Shown here one piece after another: positions 57,466-64,000 of a stretch of DNA of 64,000 bases; positions within the stretch are counted from its first letter, which is position 1; the number at the start of each line of letters is the position of its first letter. This DNA comes from Malaya genurostris (lineage: Eukaryota > Arthropoda > Insecta > Diptera > Culicidae): assembly GCF_030247185.1 (NCBI RefSeq), contig NC_080571.1, positions 347,417,879 to 347,481,878 on the forward strand, written 5' to 3'. The notes beneath the pieces are model-generated. The model searched no databases and had not been told where the DNA came from. It saw only the letters and a program-made list of their open reading frames with translations. The position numbers and the translations under genes are program-made.

Positions 57466-57666
57466 TTACATAACATTTAGAATCATTAGAAAGACTGATT
57501 TTGCATAATGTTCCCCATCGTTGTTCACCCTTCGTTGTATTTTACTCCAATGCAAACGACCAGCAGCAGAATGACGCAATCGATCTTCCTTGATGAGATA
57601 GTGGCTCTGCGGACGTTTCGCAATTGATTCAATACTGAACCTGAAGTCTTGATTCAAGAACTGGAC
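57466..57666 (-). CDS. Possible exon, hypothetical
   Basis: A minus-strand frame of 66 codons (VQFLNQDFRFSIES..., basic, with HYLIKEDRLRHSAAGRLHW) follows a good splice acceptor TTGTTTCAG ending at 57667, and runs to a stop at 57466. Composition is more gene-like than the surroundings. I do not recognise the family, and it may be a terminal exon, a pseudogene fragment or chance. No partner exon was identified. Confidence 0.25.
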   Translation of the reverse strand, partial: VQFLNQDFRFSIESIAKRPQSHYLIKEDRLRHSAAGRLHWSKIQRRVNNDGEHYAKSVFLMILNVM

Positions 57667-57675
57667 CTGAAACAA

Positions 57676-58244
57676 CCGGAATGGTGCACTTACTTTACTT
57701 CTTGCTCAGTCAACTGCGCAGGCTAGAATGCACGAAATATATCCAGTGTAAACCTTTTATACCAACCAAGGTACGAGAAAGGCGTCATAAGTTTTTGGAT
57801 ACTCGTTTTTACCAAACATTTCAAAAATAAATTTATTTTGAATTGTTTGTGATTGTGTCATACAACTGAAAATGTTCTCATAAAATGATGATCATATTTC
57901 CGATGGCATGTAGCAAAAATTTCGTTGATACGTTAGATACAACCAAAGTTATTCACGATCAAACTCGGGAAATATATCATATAACATTTCTTTATAAATT
58001 ATTACGTTTTGATTATTCGTCGCGACTCGGATCTCAGTTGGACTCGAATCTTCCTAATAGATAACAAGTTTTAGAGACAAAAGAAAGATGTTCCGCAAAG
58101 TTGCTACATAACACATTTGTCATTCGTATTATTCATCAATGGTAAAGCTTTGCTTTTGAGATTTGCTGCAAAAATAGTCTACATAGATGACTCAAAACTG
58201 TACCTGATACTTCGAAGCGATGAAGTTTTCTGATGACTATAAGA
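57676..58244. other. Non-coding, includes dispersed repeat relic
   Basis: 57830-57970 is a weak relative of 12000-12130 (TGATCATATTTCCGATG and neighbouring words). 57750-57790 contains an inverted CCTTTTATACC...GAAAGGCGT similar to the ends of the gtatatgac repeat family. No gene is seen. Confidence 0.35.
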
Positions 58245-58360
58245 TCTACTGGAAGGATACTTAGTGTCAGTAGGATTGTAGTACTAGCCATGCAATGATT
58301 CTATACTTAAAACAGAAAGGCCAAACTCCACAATGGAATGTAATGCCAAGACTTTGCTAC
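58245..58360 (+). mobile_element. Feilai-like SINE, partial
   Basis: The segment reads GGAAGGATACTTAGTGTCAG, then GTACTAGCCATGCAATGATT, then AACAGAAAGGCCAAACTCCA and ends TGTAATGCCAAGACTTTGC, matching the body and 3' end of Feilai-like SINEs. The tRNA-like head is missing. The related minus-strand copy is at 905-1115. Confidence 0.65.
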
Positions 58361-59660
58361 TTAGTATAATGATAGCATCAATGTCAGCCCAGATCTCGGA
58401 ACACCTCAGTTATCTGGTATCGTGGTCATCAAATATCATTGTGTTTTAAAACTGAATGCGTGTCGTAAGGCTTTCTCCGCTTGGTCTTTCAAACACTACC
58501 GCGGAAGGGTCCTGTAAACTTGGTACCCCGTTCTGATAGGTGGCAATTATTCAGAGTAATATTTATCTAAACCAATGAAATTGTTTTACGATTGTGTTTT
58601 TTTTTTCAAATAGAACATTCTTTTGAAATTGCGTTTTTTTTTTTGGAATAATTTCTGATCCATTCATGGTGTAACAATAGACAAACATGGGCTCGTTTGA
58701 ATATATTCAATGATATTATGGATATATTTCAATTAAATTTAAACAATCTAAACTTCTTCAATTTCTTGGCTCCTACAGATCAATCTGCAATCAATAGTCG
58801 ATTTCAAACAAGTACATGTTTTGACATTACATAATCGAATTGTTCTCGCAATGACCAAAATAATTTGCTGAACATCTACAAAGAAAATTGTCTAAATTTA
58901 AGATTGTTCGCTTTCTCACAAAGAAGATCTATCCAATCCCTGTAAAACCCGACTTTTGAACCAATGCCTGGATATCAGATTGTCATATACCATTCGAATC
59001 AGTTCGTTGGTATAGCAAAGTGCCTGGGTCTGTATGTACCATTTTAGTGTACTAACATTTCCCGATTGTCGATTGTCGAGTCGATTTCAACAATTTTAGA
59101 CTCAAACGAAAATTTTTGCGATCCCATACAGAATTTATCCGACTTGCGTTTCAGTAAAAGAATTACAGGGTGGTAGGGTAAAGTGTTATAATAAGTCCCC
59201 CTTATTCCGACAAAAATCGATGCAATCTTCAATTGAATCGATTCGCTCTCTGTATTAGTTAATAAGTTAGTATATAAGTTCTTTTTCTTCATTACACAAT
59301 ACAAGTAGGCTTAGAATTTTCCCTACACAAAAATCTCAGAATTGCGGAAGCAAATAATGTCCTCATGGTAATAACCAAATCATATATATAATAGGGCTGA
59401 AAAGTCACCAATTGTGGCTGAACACCCAATTTAAATCTTAATAATTTAATTTTAACTCATATTCCATTAAATAGTTGTTTAAAAAACCAAAATGTCCCCC
59501 TTAATAAAACATTAAGATATTTCTAAGCGTATTAATATATTTTCCTTGATAATTTGAGTATTTCATTGCAATACGGCTGAGGAACATAATTTCTAATGAC
59601 TCCAATGGAAAAGATGTCAATTGACTGATTTAAACACATTTTCCAAAACGACCACATTCT
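58361..59660. other. Non-coding with a gtatatgac repeat fragment
   Basis: 58935-59035 is a degraded, reversed fragment of the dispersed family described at 36140 (AAAACCCGACTTTTGAACC, ATACCATTCGAATCAG). No gene is recognised in the rest. Confidence 0.4.
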
Positions 59661-60940
59661 TACACGGAACCCCTCGCGATCGTGAAACAACCAAAATATT
59701 AGTTGTTTTTCTGAATTTGATTGGTTAAAATTTGGTACAACTAATCGTTTGTTGTTTTTTTCTAAACTGTCATTTTTGTTTTTTGATCAACAGAAACGAT
59801 GGTTGAAATAACAAAATTTTTGTTTAAAAAATAGATGCTGTCAGTTAGTCAAGACACACACCTTTCAATTTCAATAAAGATTTTAGTTACAACAACCGAC
59901 CTTGTTTTTGATTTAACAGTTATGTGAGTTGAAAAACAAATCGGTTTTAGTTGTTTTATTATATTTCAACTTAAGCAAAATTATTGATTTTGAATGATAA
60001 TAAAATATTCCTTATTGATATACGTTCTGATTTTTTAAATGGAAAATCGGTATGTTAAGATATTAACTTCCATCTATCGGTATGATAAAACCTTTTTCAG
60101 CCCTTGCTTTATACTAGATGAATTATTCATTGAAACCATTTTTATTTTTGTTTTTAATATACTGTCTTTCAGTAGTGCTGGTGTCAACGAAACTTTCTAA
60201 TTGTGACCACTATATTACTTACGAACAAAAAGTCGAACCGAATGCACTGATTTTTATTTTTTGAGCCATGACAACTTACAATTTCAACAGATGATAAGAA
60301 TGAATATTAAACATTTTCAATTTAATCACTTTGTTCGTACAATTTTTGTACATGACTTGAAGATAACATGATGCTTGTTTATTAACATGCATTTCACGAT
60401 AGAGAATCAAGTTGATTGTAAGACCAAAATTCAAACGCATACAATTCACTGGGTTCTAGCTTTGGTTAAACACGTTTTGTTGATTGCAATATCTCTGAAG
60501 GCTATCAATTCTGTGCATAGCACTTTTATATCAATCGTTTCTTCTTGTAACACCAGAGCAGTGAAGATGTAGATAATTTATCATCACATTAATATTCGGA
60601 CAACTAGTGTTATGATAAACATTAATTTACTATCATTCAAAAGTTACTCTTCACGAGTTTTACAAACGTATAATATGCGAATTTCGTTTGCTTGAAAATG
60701 TTTAAGAAACGCGTTTGAATTTCAACTAAGGTAATGGTTGATTTTCCATTGCGATTTTTGTTTTACTTTGTGCTGTTTTTGATATAAGACAGCATTAAAA
60801 ACAACATATTTTTCAACTACTTCAATATGTGCAAATCAAATAGCAAATTGGTTGAATCAACTAATTATTAGTTAAAACAACAACTGTAAAAATAAAAAAT
60901 TGCGAGATCGTAATTTTTTGATTGGAGGGTTTTCCGTGTA
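59661..60940. mobile_element. Probable non-autonomous DNA transposon
   Basis: The 1.28-kb, very AT-rich segment has inverted ends TACACGGAA..CCCTC and GAGGG...TTCCGTGTA, with further inverted similarity inside (GCGATCGTGA / AATTGCGAGATCG; AACAACTAAT words). No transposase or certain target duplication was found. Class unknown. Confidence 0.5.
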
Positions 60941-61098
60941 GGTTGCTGTCAGAGTAAAAGCGTCACGTCGAGGCGCGCGTGCGAGCTAGTTGCATTTGAT
61001 CAAAGCAAACCTGTCAGAGTGAATGCGATGCGATAACAGTACATTGCATTGAATCGCTTCGCCTCGCATCGCGTTTCGCGCTCACTCTGACATCAACC
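60941..61098. mobile_element. Small CpG-rich MITE
   Basis: The ends GGTTG(C/A)TGTCAGAGT are inverted (right end ACTCTGACATCAACC). The interior contains several self-complementary CG-rich blocks (GCGAGGCGAAGCG words, reverse). It directly abuts the AT-rich element on its left. 158 bp, non-coding. Confidence 0.6.
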
Positions 61099-61434
61099 TT
61101 AGTTTTTTTCGCTTGCCTTAGACATAATGCCTCAGCAGCCGTAAAATATGTATCACAACAAATCCGTGACATGCATTATGCTTCTTGAAATGTCCATAGA
61201 GTGACTGTTTTGAGATAATCAGTATGTCATAGAAATGACGGATAAAACGCTTATTTAGTCGAAACAAAACCTTTTATCGAAGAGCAGCCAAATGAAATTT
61301 TCAGTTTTTTTTATACTTTCCAGCAAACGACAACTACCAAACTTGCATAACAGAAAGATCCTACGAAAAGATAGTGTTAGTGATGGAACTTTGGTTCAGA
61401 AAAGTCTTTTTTTTATTTAAAAGATATTTTTTAT
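61099..61434. other. AT-rich non-coding sequence
   Basis: No gene or repeat recognised. Confidence 0.35.
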
Positions 61435-62253
61435 TCAAACCTGTTTGCGTACAAGCTTTACGTGGCAATTGAGCCGATTTTTTAAATAACTTTTTTTTGA
61501 GTTGGATCTCGTTGTCACCCTTTTTCTAGGGGGAAAGGAGCTTCCATTTTCCTCCCGCGAGGATTGAGGGGCAGTTTGTTCACGGTTCGTCTCGTCATTC
61601 ATTGCCGCATCGGTGGTTGATTTCGTTGCTAGTTGCTGTAGATGCGTCTTGTTGTACATTGTTTGCAGTTGCTGGTTGGTTGGATGGTAATTTGTTAACT
61701 GCAGCTGGTGTACTTTGTTCTATAGGGGATACGCTGGATGGTTTCGTTGAAAGGGATGCTTCACTGTTGTTTGTGACTGTCACAGGTGTACTGGGTTGCT
61801 TGGGGTTGGTGTGAAGGAAGCACCGTTGTCCTTTGGTGTAGTTGTCTCCTTGTCCGGTTTATCACATGGCTTACCGTAGTGAACAGCTTTTTGGCAATAT
61901 TGACATGTGACCATCTGATTGTCATAGGTAACAAGTGATTTGCACGGTATTCTTGTATCCTGACCGAATGTCACATAAGAAGGTATAGGCCTCTTCAAGT
62001 GTATACGTAACAATCGTACCCCATTTAGAATACCGGGGAAAAAATTCTTCCACTTTTCTTTTTCGATAGAGAGAATCTCTCCGTATTGGGACATAGTTTT
62101 GCGAATATAGGAATCGGTGACGCTTGAGTGAAGATCATGCACACGCACTTCTATAGCACTATCTTCCATATATACTGAAATGTTGTACTTAATGTTTTCG
62201 TGCTCCACATAGTGCACATTGTTATTGTCTTTTGCGAATTGAATTGCATCCAA
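61435..62253 (-). pseudogene. LINE ORF1 (Gag-like) fragment with zinc knuckle
   Basis: The minus strand encodes part of a LINE ORF1 protein in three pieces: IQFAKDNNN... through RLLRIHLKRPIPSYVTFGQD and one CCHC knuckle CQYCQKAVHYGKPC (62253-61780), then a Ser/Thr/Pro-rich tail after a frameshift near 61782 (to 61595), then a basic tail after a second shift (61659-61435). The beginning matches the end of the fragment at 46358-46547, so both belong to one family. Neither the start codon region nor ORF2 is nearby. Confidence 0.65.
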
Positions 62254-62682
62254 CTACTTATAAAACTGGATGTAAAAATAATAGGGAAATAGGGAAATTT
62301 GTTCGGACCTAATTACCCTGTAGTTCCGGAAATGGTATCCACATAAATTCAGGAATTGCGTATGAAACTGAAAGATTTTTACTTTGAACATATGAGTTTG
62401 TGAAAATCGATTTGGCCATCTTGAAGAAAGTTTGGTGATTTGGAGTCTGCTTTCTGTCAAAAGTTACGGTGGGGTGCCGGCAACCAAACATCTTCCCCTA
62501 ATCAAAAATATAAAAAAACCCTTCTTGATCCACCTAGTGGTGTGATAATACCTTTCTCTTCTTTCATAACAGTCTCATGAAAATATATTTCATACTTTTA
62601 TTAAATAATTTCGGATACTAATTTTGACACCAATTGATTCAGATTGATTCGAGTAGTTCACAAAAGCATGCTTCAGTGTTTA
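62254..62682. other. Non-coding with dispersed-repeat start
   Basis: 62515-62575 carries GATCCACCTAGTGGTGTGATAATACC, here noted as words GATCCACCTAGTGGTG, a phrase repeated at 25040 and 62945. It probably marks one end of the gtatatgac repeat family. No gene. Confidence 0.4.
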
Positions 62683-62842
62683 TTGGCGTTTTTCATTGAG
62701 AAACACTGGTGGCGTGGATTGCTCTGAGTTTGCAGTTTCGAGCAGAAATGCAATATTTTGACGGTGTTTCATTGCCATTTCTGCTCGAAAGTGCAAAACC
62801 AGAGCAATCCACGCCACCAGTGTTTCTCAATGAAAAACGGCA
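62683..62842. mobile_element. Hairpin MITE, copy 3 (complete)
   Basis: This 160-bp palindromic copy is the third member of the family at 534 and 2615. It starts TTGGCGTTTTTCATTG and is flanked by TA (62681-62682 and 62843-62844). Arms pair almost fully. Confidence 0.82.
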
Positions 62843-62929
62843 TATATCACACAGTCAGCATCATTTTTCCAAACTAGTGTTTGACATTTGCGTTGCCTAT
62901 TTGTATGAGAAGAGTGATGATAATCTAAA

Positions 62930-63775
62930 ATAAAAAACCCTTCTTAGTCCACTTAGTGGAATTTTCATAGATCTTGAAAAATCTTCATACCCTCCTATAT
63001 GAAATTTTTACCCCCCCGCACATGAAATTTTCGAAATCGAAAAAAAAATGTTGATGCCAAAAATCTTAGAATTGCTAGATTTAGTGTCATCTCGAAAAAA
63101 AATTTTTTTTTTTTTTTCGAAAAAATCGATTTTTTGGAACCAGTCCCAGAAAGTCGATTTTTTCAAAAAAAAAATTTTTTTTGAGGTAACACTAAATCTC
63201 GACCTTTCATGCAATTTTAAGATTTTAGGCATCAAAAAATATTTTCGATTTTGGAAATTTCATGTACCCTATGGTGCTTTTTCAAGATCGAAAATTTTCA
63301 AACTTTAACCGCTGGTCAGCACCCCATTACCCATGTCCAATTTAGCTCAAATTTTGCATGAAGACTTTTTTCGAGATGCTTAAACATCTGAACAATAGCG
63401 CTTTACGAAATTAGAGGTGATCCCAAAATTTTGGCACCCTTATATATATAAGACCGGTAAAAATCAACGTGTTTTGTCGGTTACGTCACTTATACCATCA
63501 TATATCTGGTACCAAAAGTCACAGCCATTTGATCTTTGAACTTGATCAATGGTCCGACAGTTGCTTTCAAACGAGCCCAAGTTTGTTAAAATCGGTTGAG
63601 CCATCTCTGAGAAAATTGAGCGCGTTCAAATATCTTCTAAAAGTGCACACACACAGACATTTTCCGATCTCGTCGAACTGAGTCGAATGGTATATAACAC
63701 TATGGGTCTCCGAGGCTCCGTTCAAAAGTCGGTTTTTCCAGCAATTCTAATACCTTTCTATAGAGAAAGGCAAAA
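62930..63775. repeat. Dispersed repeat copy with AT-rich palindrome inside
   Basis: It begins CCCTTCTTAGTCCACTTAG and ends with the gtatatgac block (63590-63775), including CGTCGAACTGAGTCGAATGG and the CCTTTCTATAGAGAAAGG hairpin. It may be one long member of that family. Between 63025 and 63262 lies a palindrome with arms of about 110 bp centred near 63140, rich in A and T runs. No gene is present. Confidence 0.5.
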
Positions 63776-63783
63776 ACTTCCAG

Positions 63784-64000
63784 TTTCCTGTTTATTTGAT
63801 TCAAATGATTCAAAATTATTTAACTGGTCGTACTCTTCAGGTTAACTATCAGAATTCCGCAGGTGTTCCGCAGGGTTCGAGCGTAGCTCCAATCTTGTGT
63901 AATATTTTCACTTCTGATCTCCCGCATCTACCCGTTGCACATTGGGGAAAAAACGATCAAAAACGCCCTTCGCTCAATCTATCTATCTATATATATAAAA
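63784..64000 (+). pseudogene. Jockey-like RT fragment at window edge
   Basis: From 63805 the forward frame reads MIQNYLTGRTLQVN, then AGVPQGSSVAPILCNIFTSD, the conserved motif-4 region of Jockey-clade reverse transcriptases. Similarity stops at about 63925-63965, where a TCTATCTATATATATAAAA run begins, resembling a Helitron 5' start. The upstream RT is missing. The rest may lie beyond the window. Confidence 0.7.

Noticed and set aside
1..64000. Endogenous viral elements or LTR retrotransposons
   Set aside because: No viral polymerase, nucleoprotein or glycoprotein similarity and no paired long terminal repeats or integrase motifs were noticed; all RTs seen are of LINE type.

Overview
This window is eukaryotic and best explained as repeat-rich DNA of a culicine mosquito, probably an Aedes-type (Aedini) genome. 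The reasons are an insect GABA-B receptor subunit 2 gene split by short GT-AG introns, Feilai-like tRNA-related SINEs, ITmD37E-type and Himar-like transposons, RNase H-bearing LINEs, hAT MITEs and Helitrons. There is no bacterial operon structure, no CRISPR array, no rRNA and no intact tRNA gene.

Layout. 1-3.6 kb: intron sequence of the receptor gene, filled with a 160-bp hairpin MITE, a Feilai-like SINE, an ITmD37E element and a mariner scrap. 3.6-5.2 kb: the first four coding exons of GABA-B-R2 on the minus strand (signal peptide plus half of the extracellular ligand-binding domain); the remaining exons, including the seven-helix domain, lie beyond the left edge. 7.3-11.85 kb: an array of about 37 near-identical 122-bp units. 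At its right edge a textbook RNA polymerase II core promoter (TATA, initiator and DPE at canonical spacing) points into the array. 12.9-16 kb: a fold-back Tc1/mariner derivative, a hAT MITE and a dead Himar-like mariner. 17.2-20.6 kb: a long inverted-repeat element holding a second palindrome and a Helitron. 21.2-23.4 kb: Helitron remnants and a reverse-transcriptase fossil. 27.15-33.87 kb: a complete I-like LINE (ORF1, then APE/RT/RNase H ORF2) with an 11-bp target duplication, interrupted by an antisense 5'-truncated relative. 34.4-40.2 kb: Helitron-like sequence, a G-rich minisatellite and a 1-kb GC-rich retroposon. 40.2-43.8 kb: low-repeat sequence without a gene I can name. 43.8-45 kb: a hAT MITE inside a hAT-like element. 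46.2-52.2 kb: a LINE 5' end with Inr/DPE promoter, then a broken I-like ORF2 that carries a Jockey-like LINE, itself carrying a SINE. 54.6-57.1 kb: a LOA-like LINE with a 37-bp target duplication. 57-64 kb: MITEs, an ORF1 remnant, dispersed repeats and a Jockey RT fragment at the window edge.

The only clearly functional host gene seen is GABA-B-R2. Almost everything else is transposon-derived and most of it is decayed. The item most likely to have an undescribed function is the 122-bp satellite with its own promoter. It resembles what a transcribed satellite or piRNA-precursor locus would look like, and culicine mosquitoes are known to have one satellite-derived piRNA system. I cannot confirm identity to that locus from sequence alone.
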